Positions 16,437 through 25,699 of a DNA stretch of 64,000 nucleotides are shown here, piece by piece; the stretch's first letter is position 1; each line of letters opens with the position of its first letter. The translations under genes and the position numbers were made by a program. Where the stretch lies: positions 119,970-183,969 of the forward strand of contig NZ_LMSJ01000012.1 of assembly GCF_001428105.1 (NCBI RefSeq), written 5' to 3'. Below the pieces are notes generated by a model. It did no database searches. It was given only the letters and a program-made list of their open reading frames with translations, and had not been told where the DNA came from. This DNA is from Paenibacillus sp. Soil766. GTDB taxonomy: Bacteria > Bacillota > Bacilli > Paenibacillales > NBRC-103111.

Positions 16437-17517
16437 AGTAATGATTGTGGACGATGAGCCTTGGTCAAGAAAAGTTATCAAGCAGCTTGGAGAATGGGAC
16501 AAACTCCAATTAACGATAATAGGCGAGGCAGAGGACGGAACACAAGGATTGCGGATGGTTGCCGAACTAGCTCCTGATATCGTGGTAACAGATATGAGAA
16601 TGCCGGGTATTGATGGCGTTGAACTCTTAAAGGCGCTGAATGATAAACATCCTTTGCTTAAGATCATTGTGATGAGTGGATATGATGATTTTGTTTATTT
16701 AAAACAAGCTATTCGATCCCAAGCGAAGGAGTACTTATTAAAACCGGTGGATCCAGAAGAGCTGAATGCTGCCCTTGCTCAATGTGTTCGTGAACTGCAG
16801 CAAGCCAAGCAAATTTCAGAAGTATCTTGGAAAACACCGCTCGTATTTGCCGATGCGGCTTCACTCGAGAAGTATTTGGAATATCGTCAACTGATCTACG
16901 GTTATTTGTTGGATTTAAACGCATCTGGGGTCATTCAAACGTTGAAATCATTAGAGGCATTTATAGAGCCGATGCAGGCTGAACAATTCGATGGCAGTGT
17001 GCTGAATAAAATCGGTCATGACTTTACCTTAATGCTCGAAGAGTTTGTTTCGACAAGTGAGCTGGCATGGAACCATATCATAGCCCAATTGGAACAACAG
17101 CCGTCCGATCAAATGGGTTGGAATTCTGTGATAGAGACCATTGGACAGATTGAACGCATGTATAATCAGGTGATTGCTTTACTCTTAGAGGCACGGAAAA
17201 ATAGGAATAAGCTGGATTTGCGAGAAGTGACCGCGTACATCAATAGACATTATAACGAATCGATTACTTTGGAGTCACTCGCCGCTTATTTTTATATAAG
17301 CAAAGAGCACTTAAGTCGGTCATTCAAAACATTCACCGGAGAAACGATTACCGATTATATTCATCTCAAACGCATGGAAAAAGCCAAAGAACTCATTGTC
17401 GATCATAAGTTATCTATTAAGCATACTGCTGAAATGACAGGGTATCCTGACCTTGCCTATTTCTACAGAGTGTTTAAAAAGCATTATGGCTTTGCCCCAG
17501 GAGAATTGCGTAAATAA
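16429..17517 (+). CDS. YesN-type response regulator (CheY receiver plus AraC DNA-binding)
   Basis: 362 residues. Receiver domain at about 1-125 with acidic pocket VDDE, phosphoacceptor D55 in VTDMRMPGIDG and the Lys in LLKPVD. A linker region follows, then a C-terminal AraC-type double helix-turn-helix (ITLESLAAYFYISKEHLSRSFK, AEMTGYPDLAYFYRVFKKHYGFAPGELRK). ATG 16429 is nine bases after AAGGAGG and overlaps the kinase stop. It is phosphorylated by the upstream kinase and most likely activates the transporter operon that begins at 17640. Confidence 0.93.
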   Translation: MYKVMIVDDEPWSRKVIKQLGEWDKLQLTIIGEAEDGTQGLRMVAELAPDIVVTDMRMPGIDGVELLKALNDKHPLLKIIVMSGYDDFVYLKQAIRSQAKEYLLKPVDPEELNAALAQCVRELQQAKQISEVSWKTPLVFADAASLEKYLEYRQLIYGYLLDLNASGVIQTLKSLEAFIEPMQAEQFDGSVLNKIGHDFTLMLEEFVSTSELAWNHIIAQLEQQPSDQMGWNSVIETIGQIERMYNQVIALLLEARKNRNKLDLREVTAYINRHYNESITLESLAAYFYISKEHLSRSFKTFTGETITDYIHLKRMEKAKELIVDHKLSIKHTAEMTGYPDLAYFYRVFKKHYGFAPGELRK

Positions 17518-17584
17518 TTGGATTGTTAATTGGAGTCACATCAATATTGTGCAATAAAAGATGTTAATATCCTGAAATGAATAT

Positions 17585-17598
17585 AGAAAACGCTTCCA
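17585..17598. promoter_or_regulatory. Candidate cre site with -10 element for the CUT1 operon
   Basis: AGAAAACGCTTCCA matches the cre consensus at 12 of 14 positions. A good -10 (TATACT, 17600-17605) follows directly, while no good -35 is found, as expected for a promoter needing an activator such as the upstream response regulator. CcpA bound here would overlap the promoter and repress. Confidence 0.45.
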
Positions 17599-17639
17599 CT
17601 ATACTGAAGGAGTAGTTAAATCAGAGGGGGGAACGATCC

Positions 17640-18950
17640 ATGAAGAGAACACTTAATATGAGTATTATCCTAAGCTTGATATTAGCTGCAGGATGCAGTA
17701 CTAGCACAAATAAAACAAATACAGACGCTAGTAGTGCAGCACCTGCAAGCGCACCAGTCAGTACAAAGGCGACTGCAACTCCGAAAAAAGTAGAACTCAA
17801 TGTATTTATGAGCTATCCCCAGTATAAAGAACAATTTGAAAAATACTTCGAGCAATTTAAAGCAAAAGAATTGGCGGAGAAAAATGTAGATGTCACGATT
17901 AAAACGGAAATGCCTAATTCGGATCAAGCCAAGCAGATCTTACAAACTCGTCTAGCATCGAATGACGCGCCTGATTTATTTACCATTCATGCAAATGATA
18001 TTCCGGCTTATTACAAAGCAGGTTACCTAAGCGATTTATCTAATCAAGCAGCCATTAAAAGCTTGTATGAACCCGTAAAGAAAACCGTTACGATCGATGG
18101 TAAAATCGTCGTGCTGCCTTTTGAAAGCACAACATGGGGATACCTGTACAATAAAAAAATATTCAAGGACTTGGGCATTACACCTCCAAACACATTGGAT
18201 GAAATGAAAGCTGTTATCGCAAAAATAACTGCAGCGAATATTGCACCATTTGAACTGGCTTTTCAAGAGTCATGGGTTCCACAACTTATGACTGCGCAAT
18301 CGCTTGGTGGTATTGTTTCCTCGAAGCATCCGGATTGGATTGAAAAGATGAGTACGGGTCAGGCTTCATATAATGACGTAGCAGCTATTTTTGATATTAT
18401 CGATCTCATTAATGCTAACGGCACGAAAAAGCCTTTCGAGGTTGGTAATGAAGCTGGTGCTGCTGAGTTTGCCAATGGAAAATCCGCTATGTGGGTGCAA
18501 GGCCCTTGGAATGCGGATGCCATTCTGAAAGTTAATCCAAGCTTTGAAATGGGCGTTGCAGCACTACCTGTAAGCAATGATTCCAAAGATACCATGATTA
18601 ATCTTTCAACCTCTACTTCCTTAGCTGTATCGCCTACAACTAAAAACAAAGAAGTAGCACTTGATTTACTGAACTATATGCTGGATGAGAAAGATTCTTC
18701 CGCGCTATTTAAACAATTGAAGTTCAATCCCATCTCAACCGTTCATAAATTTGAAGTGAATCCGTGGGTTAAGGAATCCTCCGCATATGTAGAAAATGGG
18801 AAAGCGTATCAGGATTTGAAGCTGCCAAACGGTGTTACAGACGAGCAAGCTAAATTATTGCAAAGCTATTATGCAAAAAATATTACTAAAGAGCAATTTA
18901 TTAAAACAATGGATAAAACATGGGCAGCAGCAGTTAAAGCTGCTAAGTAA
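17640..18950 (+). CDS. Sugar-binding lipoprotein of a CUT1 ABC transporter
   Basis: 436 residues. Lipoprotein signal with lipobox LAAGC, a Ser/Ala/Thr-rich linker, then a family 1 extracellular solute-binding fold (MSYPQYKEQFEKYFEQF, VVLPFESTTWGYLYNKKIFKDLGI, GKSAMWVQGPWNADAI). These proteins capture oligosaccharides at the membrane outer face. GGGGGG lies 7 bases before ATG 17640. It is followed by two permease genes and a cytoplasmic GH5 glycosidase, so its ligand is probably a beta-linked oligosaccharide. No ATPase gene is in this operon; as in many Firmicutes, a shared MsmX-type ATPase elsewhere is expected. Confidence 0.92.
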   Translation: MKRTLNMSIILSLILAAGCSTSTNKTNTDASSAAPASAPVSTKATATPKKVELNVFMSYPQYKEQFEKYFEQFKAKELAEKNVDVTIKTEMPNSDQAKQILQTRLASNDAPDLFTIHANDIPAYYKAGYLSDLSNQAAIKSLYEPVKKTVTIDGKIVVLPFESTTWGYLYNKKIFKDLGITPPNTLDEMKAVIAKITAANIAPFELAFQESWVPQLMTAQSLGGIVSSKHPDWIEKMSTGQASYNDVAAIFDIIDLINANGTKKPFEVGNEAGAAEFANGKSAMWVQGPWNADAILKVNPSFEMGVAALPVSNDSKDTMINLSTSTSLAVSPTTKNKEVALDLLNYMLDEKDSSALFKQLKFNPISTVHKFEVNPWVKESSAYVENGKAYQDLKLPNGVTDEQAKLLQSYYAKNITKEQFIKTMDKTWAAAVKAAK

Positions 18951-18983
18951 AGCTGAGTAACGGTTAACTAGGAGTGATACAAA

Positions 18984-19871
18984 ATGATGATTACAAGGAA
19001 TAGTAAACAAAATATCATCCTGTTAGCCTTCGTCTTCCCCGCAATACTATTCTATTCCGTTTTTGTACTCGCCCCCTCTTTTGGGGGGATCTGGTACAGC
19101 TTGACGGATTGGAATGGGCTCAATCCCACCTATAATATGGTGGGATTGAACAACTATATCGAAGCGCTCACAGATGATCCATACTTTCTGGATGCCATTT
19201 GGTTTACACTCAAATACGTTATTTTCATGGTTGTATTATCCAATTTTTTGGCTATCCTGTTGGCAGTATTAATCGAATCACAACAACGAAGTAAGGTTTG
19301 GTTTCGGACGATCTTCTTTATGCCGAATATGATTAGCTTAATTATCGGCGGGTTTATGTGGATGTTTATTTTCACTAAGGTTTTACCCTATATAGCTGAA
19401 CATACGTTCTTTCACTTTTTAGACCAATCGTGGATTGGGGATCCTCGATTCTCATTTTATACACTCTTGATTCTTTCCCTCTGGAGTGGAGTAGGATATT
19501 TAATGGTTATATATATTGCAGCACTTCAAGGAGTGCCGCAACAGCTGAAAGAAGCCGCTGCTATAGATGGGGCGAATGCGATGCAAACATTTCGAAATGT
19601 TACGCTACCCATGATATATCCGGCTTTGACCATTGGTCTTTTCGTGACTTTAAACGGTTCTTTTAAAGTATTTGATGCGGTTTTTGCTTTGACTGGCGGT
19701 GGCCCGGGGCGGGCTACACAGGTTATCGCGCTTAATATTTATGAGGAAGCATTTAGTCTGAGTAGTCGATATGGTTATGCCAGCGCTAAGGCAATGATTC
19801 TGTTCTTGATTGTCTTTATCATCACGCTCATTCAATTGTGGATCATGAAAAGAAAAGAGGTGGAGGCATGA
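18984..19871 (+). CDS. CUT1 ABC transporter permease (MalF/UgpA type)
   Basis: 295 residues with six predicted membrane helices and the EAA loop EAAAIDGANAMQTFRNVTLPMI that contacts the ATPase. The N-terminus (FVFPAILFYSVFVLAPSFGGIWYSLTDWNG) is typical for the first permease of oligosaccharide importers. TAGGAG lies eight to nine bases before ATG 18984. It pairs with the permease encoded next. Confidence 0.93.
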   Translation: MMITRNSKQNIILLAFVFPAILFYSVFVLAPSFGGIWYSLTDWNGLNPTYNMVGLNNYIEALTDDPYFLDAIWFTLKYVIFMVVLSNFLAILLAVLIESQQRSKVWFRTIFFMPNMISLIIGGFMWMFIFTKVLPYIAEHTFFHFLDQSWIGDPRFSFYTLLILSLWSGVGYLMVIYIAALQGVPQQLKEAAAIDGANAMQTFRNVTLPMIYPALTIGLFVTLNGSFKVFDAVFALTGGGPGRATQVIALNIYEEAFSLSSRYGYASAKAMILFLIVFIITLIQLWIMKRKEVEA

Positions 19872-20728
19872 GTAGTCAAGATGCACGTGTTGGACTTAGC
19901 CTAATAAGTCGTCGTGTTGGCTCATCTCTTATTTTTCTCTTCCTGCTCATCGGAACGGTTGTGATGTTATTTCCAATCTATATGGGGTTATTAAATTCTG
20001 TGAAGACGCAAAGCGAGATGCTGACGAATATTCTTTCCTTTCCTGCAGATTTTCAATTTTCCAATTATGCGAGCGCCTTTGAAAAAATACATTTTGTAAG
20101 AAGCTTATCGAATACGATCCAAATTGCTGTTGTTGGTTTATTTGGGATTATTGGTTGTGCATCGTTGGCTGGATATAAGCTGTCCCGAACGAAAGGGAAA
20201 TTGAGTGCTTTTTTGTTTGGTCTTTTTATTCTTTCGATGTTAATCCCTTTTCACTCGGTCATGATCACCCTCGTGAAAATATCTAGAGAACTACACATCC
20301 AAGGTTCTATTTATGGACTTGGCATCATCTATATCGGGTTAGGTGTGTCCATGGCTATTTTTCTATATCATGGTTTTGTGAAATCCATCCCTCGAGATTT
20401 GGATGAAGCTGCCGTTATCGACGGCTGTGGAGAGTATAAATTGTTCTTTACTGTGATTTTTCCGCTACTTCTACCCGTCACAGCTACCATTGCGATCTTA
20501 AATTTACTATGGATATGGAATGATTTTCTGTTGCCATTGTTAATATTGACCGATTCGGATCGATATACGCTGCTCTTATCAACGAATATGTTATTTGGTG
20601 AATACAGCAATGACTGGTCCAATATTTTAGCTGCCTTATTGCTGGCTATGCTGCCTGTCATTATCTTTTATCTATTTCTGCAGAAATATATTCTTAATGG
20701 GATTGCTGAAGGAGCGATCAAAGGATAA
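19868..20728 (+). CDS. CUT1 ABC transporter permease (MalG/UgpE type)
   Basis: 286 residues, six predicted helices, with EAA motif DEAAVIDGCGEYKLFFTVIFPLL and the usual C-terminus YILNGIAEGAIKG. ATG 19868 overlaps the stop of the first permease (ATGA), so translation is coupled; AGAGG lies seven bases upstream. An in-frame ATG at 19838 within the preceding gene is not needed. Confidence 0.93.
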   Translation: MSSQDARVGLSLISRRVGSSLIFLFLLIGTVVMLFPIYMGLLNSVKTQSEMLTNILSFPADFQFSNYASAFEKIHFVRSLSNTIQIAVVGLFGIIGCASLAGYKLSRTKGKLSAFLFGLFILSMLIPFHSVMITLVKISRELHIQGSIYGLGIIYIGLGVSMAIFLYHGFVKSIPRDLDEAAVIDGCGEYKLFFTVIFPLLLPVTATIAILNLLWIWNDFLLPLLILTDSDRYTLLLSTNMLFGEYSNDWSNILAALLLAMLPVIIFYLFLQKYILNGIAEGAIKG

Positions 20729-20763
20729 GGCCATCAATTGGATTGGAGAGGGGGAAACTTATT

Positions 20764-22440
20764 GTGACAACAAGTGTGCATGAAGTAACTGGGTTTATAA
20801 AGGCCAAAGGCAAAAAGCTGATAAACGGTGAAGGACAGGAGATTCTACTTCGCGGCGTTGGATTTGGCAGCTGGATGCTTCCGGAAGGGTACATGTGGCT
20901 ATTTCCTGATCAAGGGGATCGACCAAGACGAATCGAACAGATGATTAAGGATTTGATTGGCGACGAGAAGGCTGAGCAATTCTGGGAAATTTATTATCAT
21001 CGATATACCTCCGAGTCGGATATTAGGCAAATCGCTGCAGATGGTTACAATTCTGTACGTGTACCAATCCTTGCCAGGTTTTTGATAGAGGATAGTGATG
21101 GCGAGGTTGTTCGCTATAATCAAGCTCATTTGAAGATCATGGACAACGTCATCGATTGGTGTCGTGAGCATAGACTTTATGTGATTCTTGATCTGCACGG
21201 TGCTACAGGAGGACAGACAGGAACGAATATCGATGATTCCGAGTCCGATAAACCTGAGTTGTTTATGAACGAACGGAATCAAGAGATCACAGTCGCGTTA
21301 TGGCGAATGCTGGCTGAGCGTTATAAAGATGAGTGGATTGTAGCAGGTTATGATCTTTTGAACGAGCCGTTGCCAGAATGGTTTTCAGCCTATAATGATC
21401 AAGTAATGCCACTTTATAAGAAAATTACGAAAGCTATTCGTGAAGTCGATGATCGTCATATGATCATTTTGGAAGGTGTGCACTGGGCCACAGATTGGTC
21501 GATTTTTAATGAAAAGTTTGACGATAATCTTATGCTTCAATTTCATAAATACTGGAACAACCCGGATACAGAGAGTATTCAGATTTATCTGGATAAGCGT
21601 GAAGAATGGAACGTGCCGATCTTTATGGGCGAAGGCGGCGAGAACAATAAGGAATGGTATGCAGGTGCATTTCGATTATTTGAGGATCATGACATCTCGT
21701 GGAATTTTTGGACTTGGAAAAAAATGAATAAAAACAATTCGCCATGTTCTGTGATCCAGCCAGCGGGCTGGCAGCAGTTGATTGACTACTTAGAGGGCGG
21801 AGTTAAACCAGATGAAGCATCGGCCGAGCACATTTTATGGGAATACCTGCACAACATTTCTTTTGAGCAATGTTTGTATCAAAAAGCTGTAACGGATTCG
21901 CTATTCCGCAGACCTTCGACGCGTATTCCCGCTATTTTCTATGGGTACAGGGGAGAAGGGATTAGCTTCGGGACCAAGAATCGTAGGGATGCAAACATTG
22001 GATTTCGGATGAATGACAGAACAGATATCCGCTTTATAGAAGGATCTAAAACAACACCTAACTTTCAACATGGCAAAGGGGAACTTTGGCAAGCGGATGA
22101 ACGATTATGTGTGCAGTTAATTGCAGAAGATTGGTTTGCTTATGAATTCACTGTTGGTCATGATTCTAAAGCCCCGCATTATACCGTTGATTTGCGTGCT
22201 TTAGCACCTATGGAGAGAGCGCAGATAGCTGTTAAAGTCGATGATAAAGTAATTGAAATGGTAGATGTTGTTGGGAAAACATGGCGTACGCTGCGTTTGA
22301 AAGACGAATTCCAGCTAAGTCCTGGATTACATCGCATTGTACTTACATCCATGGCAAACATAGTACGTATTGAATGGCTCGAAGTTATACCGGTAAATGA
22401 GGTGAATCTGGTGAATTTCAGGCAGGAAACGTCCAGTTAA
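20764..22440 (+). CDS. Cytoplasmic GH5-family beta-glycosidase with C-terminal beta domain
   Basis: 558 residues without a signal peptide. A GH5 TIM barrel covers about residues 15-370: YVILDLHGATGG, acid/base E201 in LLNEPLPEW and nucleophile E290 in FMGEGGE. The final 170 residues form a beta-rich, carbohydrate-binding-like domain. GTG 20764 is chosen because GAGAGGGGG lies nine bases upstream. It is the last gene of the transporter operon, so it most likely hydrolyses the imported oligosaccharide inside the cell. The exact linkage (beta-1,3, beta-1,4 or other) cannot be read from the sequence. A terminator follows. Confidence 0.88.
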   Translation: MTTSVHEVTGFIKAKGKKLINGEGQEILLRGVGFGSWMLPEGYMWLFPDQGDRPRRIEQMIKDLIGDEKAEQFWEIYYHRYTSESDIRQIAADGYNSVRVPILARFLIEDSDGEVVRYNQAHLKIMDNVIDWCREHRLYVILDLHGATGGQTGTNIDDSESDKPELFMNERNQEITVALWRMLAERYKDEWIVAGYDLLNEPLPEWFSAYNDQVMPLYKKITKAIREVDDRHMIILEGVHWATDWSIFNEKFDDNLMLQFHKYWNNPDTESIQIYLDKREEWNVPIFMGEGGENNKEWYAGAFRLFEDHDISWNFWTWKKMNKNNSPCSVIQPAGWQQLIDYLEGGVKPDEASAEHILWEYLHNISFEQCLYQKAVTDSLFRRPSTRIPAIFYGYRGEGISFGTKNRRDANIGFRMNDRTDIRFIEGSKTTPNFQHGKGELWQADERLCVQLIAEDWFAYEFTVGHDSKAPHYTVDLRALAPMERAQIAVKVDDKVIEMVDVVGKTWRTLRLKDEFQLSPGLHRIVLTSMANIVRIEWLEVIPVNEVNLVNFRQETSS

Positions 22441-22469
22441 CGTCTAGACGCGTCAAAAGAAGACATTCC

Positions 22470-22502
22470 AAAAACACGAGCCAAATTGGCATCGTGTTTT
22501 TT
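22470..22502 (+). terminator. Rho-independent terminator after the GH5 operon
   Basis: Stem AAAACACGA-GCC pairs with GGC-TCGTGTTTT (one bulged A), loop AAATT, followed by a run of T overlapping the stem end. Confidence 0.88.
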
Positions 22503-22590
22503 GTGCGGGCAAGAATTTATACGTTTGCTGTTTCAATCGACCTGGATGTGTGTAATTAGAATTAAATTCAACACGCGGGGAGGAAATGGC

Positions 22591-24495
22591 ATGACAACGA
22601 TCGCCTCGAAATCAAACACGGACGCTTTCTATTTGCTGCATGAGGGCACACAGTATCAAAGCTATCAATTTCTAGGAGCGCATTTGGAAGAGCGCGATGG
22701 CTGTAAAGGAGTTAATTTCGCTGTGTGGGCGCCGAATGCCAAGCAGGTGAACGTTTCCGGCAGCTTTAACGGTTGGGATGGCACCCATCATGCAATGACC
22801 ATGCAGGAAGGCATCTGGACACTGTTCATACCCGAGCTTGAAGAAGGCACTTTATACAAGTATGAAATCGTGACGATGGACGGGGATCGTTATCTGAAGG
22901 CGGATCCATATGCGTTTCAGTCAGAGGTTCGACCAGAGACTGCTTCCATTATTGCTTCGCTTGAAAATTATGAATGGCAGGATGAAGACTGGTTGCAGAA
23001 TAACACGTCGCAACAATGTTTGCAGCAGCCGCTTCTCATCTATGAGGTGCATTTAGGCAGTTGGAAGCGCAAGGAGGACGGCGGCTTTTACAGTTATGTG
23101 GAATTAGCAGATGAACTCATTGATTATGTTTACGAGCGGGGTTATACCCATATTGAGTTAATGCCCTTGGCAGAACATCCGCTTGACTCATCGTGGGGAT
23201 ATCAGGTAACCGGTTACTTTTCCGTGACAAGCCGTTATGGATCACCGAAGGACTTTATGTACTTTGTTGATTGTTGTCATCAAAAGGGAATAGGCGTGAT
23301 TATGGACTGGGTTCCTGCTCATTTTTGCAGGGATGCGCAAGGCTTAGCTCGATTCGATGGGTTACCCCTCTATGAGAATGCGGATAGTCGCAGAGGTGAG
23401 AATCCGACTTGGGGAACGTATATTTTTGATTATGGTAAGCCGGAAGTTGTTAGTTTTTTAATTTCGAATGCGCTGTTCTGGATGGATATGTATCATGTGG
23501 ATGGACTAAGAGTCGATGCCGTCTATAGTCTGTTATCGTTGAATTTTAATCGAGCAGAAGATGAATGCATTCGGAACGAACAGGGTGGAGAGGAAAATCT
23601 GGAAGGAATTGCGTTCCTGCAGAAATTAAATGCAGTCGTATTCTCCAGGTATCCGAGTGCGCTCATGATTGCAGAAGACTCCAGCTCGTATTCGGGTATA
23701 ACTACACCGGTTGAGTACGGTGGACTAGGGTTTAATTACAAATGGAATTTAACCTATACCTGGGATACGCTGGAATATATGAAGAAAAATCAGAGCGAAC
23801 GCAGCGGACAGGAAGATCGATTAACTCGGTCGCTGCTGGGAGTTAGGAACGAGAATTATGTCTTGCCTTTTTCTCATGATGAAATGGTCTATCCGACCAA
23901 ATCCCTGCTAGGTAAAATGTCAGGTGAAGACAATTGGCAGCGTTTTGCTAATCTGCGCGTGCTTTATACTTATACAATGGGACATCCAGGTAAAAAGCTG
24001 ATTTTTATGGGCAATGAATTCGGTCAAATGGACGACTGGGATGCAGCGGGCTCCTTGGCATGGGGGTTGTTGCGGAGTGAGGAGCATCAGAAATTTGCGG
24101 AATTTGTGAAACAGATGAATCATTTTTACATAAAAGAAAAAGCATTGTGGGAACTAGATTTCGAGACAAACAGTTTCACCTCCATGGTTGCGGATGATAA
24201 AGAGGATGGTTTGGTGACGCTCTTTCGAAAATCGAAGACGAACAATGAACAGCTTATTATCATTAGCAATTTTAAGCCTGAAATGCATGAGGGATATCGC
24301 CTTGGGGTCATGGAGCCTGGGCGTTATCAGGAGGTTTTCAACAGCGATAAGTTGGAATTCGGCGGATCAGGAATAACCAATGAGAACATGTTGGAAACCG
24401 AGGAATGGCCTTGTCAGGATTATCCTCAAAGTATTGCGGTTAACATACCGCCACTTGCTGCGATTATCATCAAATATACCACTACGGAAGGATGA
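22591..24495 (+). CDS. glgB: GlgB, 1,4-alpha-glucan branching enzyme
   Basis: 634 residues. An N-terminal CBM48 domain (VNFAVWAPNAKQVNVSGSFNGWDG) precedes a GH13 catalytic barrel with nucleophile Asp in DGLRVDAVYS, acid Glu in MIAEDSS and the conserved SHDEMVYP. A C-terminal beta domain closes it. It introduces alpha-1,6 branches into glycogen. ATG 22591 follows GGGAGG by 7-8 bases; reading frames extending upstream to 22486 enter the previous terminator. First gene of a glycogen operon with glgC and glgD. No glgA or glgP is seen in the window. Confidence 0.95.
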   Translation: MTTIASKSNTDAFYLLHEGTQYQSYQFLGAHLEERDGCKGVNFAVWAPNAKQVNVSGSFNGWDGTHHAMTMQEGIWTLFIPELEEGTLYKYEIVTMDGDRYLKADPYAFQSEVRPETASIIASLENYEWQDEDWLQNNTSQQCLQQPLLIYEVHLGSWKRKEDGGFYSYVELADELIDYVYERGYTHIELMPLAEHPLDSSWGYQVTGYFSVTSRYGSPKDFMYFVDCCHQKGIGVIMDWVPAHFCRDAQGLARFDGLPLYENADSRRGENPTWGTYIFDYGKPEVVSFLISNALFWMDMYHVDGLRVDAVYSLLSLNFNRAEDECIRNEQGGEENLEGIAFLQKLNAVVFSRYPSALMIAEDSSSYSGITTPVEYGGLGFNYKWNLTYTWDTLEYMKKNQSERSGQEDRLTRSLLGVRNENYVLPFSHDEMVYPTKSLLGKMSGEDNWQRFANLRVLYTYTMGHPGKKLIFMGNEFGQMDDWDAAGSLAWGLLRSEEHQKFAEFVKQMNHFYIKEKALWELDFETNSFTSMVADDKEDGLVTLFRKSKTNNEQLIIISNFKPEMHEGYRLGVMEPGRYQEVFNSDKLEFGGSGITNENMLETEEWPCQDYPQSIAVNIPPLAAIIIKYTTTEG

Positions 24496-24496
24496 G

Positions 24497-25684
24497 ATGA
24501 GTGTGAAGAAACAGGAGTGCGTAGCTATGCTGTTAGCAGGCGGTGAAGGGAGTAGACTTCATCCGTTGACGAAAAATATCGCAAAGCCTGCTGTCCATTT
24601 TGGTGGGAAATATCGAATAATTGACTTTTCATTGAGCAATTGCCGCCATTCAGGCATTGAAACGGTAGGCGTGTTGACGCAGTACAAACCGGCTGTTCTT
24701 CATGCTCATATCGGAAGTGGGGAAGCGTGGGGGATGAAGAATGAGAGAGGAGGGATCTCTCTATTAGAAAGACAAGTGGGTGCACCTAATGCGTACTCAG
24801 GGACAGCGGATGCCATTTATCAGAATTTGGCTTTTCTCCGGGAACAGAATCCAAGCTATGTCTTAATTATTTCGAGCGACCATATCTACAGCATGGATTA
24901 CCGAGCGATGCTTGAACATCATAAGGCTTCAGGCGCGGATGTTACCATATCTGTTACGCCTGTGAAATGGGAGGAAGCGAGTCGTTTTGGCATTATGAGC
25001 ACGGATGAAGAACACCGAGTCACAGCTTTTGTAGAGAAACCGCTGAAGCCGGATAGTAATCTCGCTTCCATGGGTGTGTATTTGTTCAACTGGGATATTC
25101 TTAGGTCATCTTTGGAAAAAGATGCAGAACATCAGGCTTCAAGCCATGATTTTGGAGGAAATATTATTCCAGGGTTGCTGGCTGAAGGTGCCCACGTATC
25201 GGCTTATCCGTTTCAAGGATATTGGAAGGATGTCGGTACGATTCAAAGCCTGTGGGAATCCCATATGGATCTACTGGGATATACGCCTAAGTTACAATTG
25301 GAACAGGAAACTTGGCCTATACTGACCCGAACAAGGGAACTCCCGCAAGCTCACGTTTCCTTGACGGCTAGAGTAAATAATGCGGTAATCGGGGACGGAT
25401 CGACGATATATGGGAATATCAGTCATTCCGTGATATTCGATAACGTACGTGTTGGGGAAAATAGCAGAGTACTCAATAGTGTCATCATGCCAGGTGTGCA
25501 AATTGGAAGGAATGCGCTCATAAGTAATGCCATTATCGGAGAAGGCGCTATTATTAAAGATGGTGCTGTTGTTGGCCAGCTAGATGGCTTTGAGATTACA
25601 ACAATTGCGGAGAGAACAACGGTGAGACGCCATTATCCAGCTGTTATTCCGGCCAAGCTAACTAATCAGGTGTATTTCGGGTAA
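24497..25684 (+). CDS. glgC: GlgC, glucose-1-phosphate adenylyltransferase
   Basis: 395 residues. The N-terminal nucleotidyltransferase domain starts AMLLAGGEGSRLHPLT, with the substrate-binding GTADAIYQN and later EKPLKPD. A C-terminal left-handed beta helix has repeated hexads (ISHSVIFDNVRVGENSRV). It makes ADP-glucose from glucose 1-phosphate and ATP, the committed step of glycogen synthesis. ATG 24497 starts one base after the glgB stop with GGAAGG ahead. It probably forms a heterotetramer with GlgD, as known for Bacillus and Geobacillus. Confidence 0.95.
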   Translation: MSVKKQECVAMLLAGGEGSRLHPLTKNIAKPAVHFGGKYRIIDFSLSNCRHSGIETVGVLTQYKPAVLHAHIGSGEAWGMKNERGGISLLERQVGAPNAYSGTADAIYQNLAFLREQNPSYVLIISSDHIYSMDYRAMLEHHKASGADVTISVTPVKWEEASRFGIMSTDEEHRVTAFVEKPLKPDSNLASMGVYLFNWDILRSSLEKDAEHQASSHDFGGNIIPGLLAEGAHVSAYPFQGYWKDVGTIQSLWESHMDLLGYTPKLQLEQETWPILTRTRELPQAHVSLTARVNNAVIGDGSTIYGNISHSVIFDNVRVGENSRVLNSVIMPGVQIGRNALISNAIIGEGAIIKDGAVVGQLDGFEITTIAERTTVRRHYPAVIPAKLTNQVYFG

Positions 25685-25699
25685 TCGAAGGAGGAGTGT

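Noticed and set aside
17525..17568. GTTAAT repeated before the CUT1 operon as a regulator site
   Set aside because: The two short AT-rich copies are 38 bases apart and weakly conserved around the core, so chance is likely.
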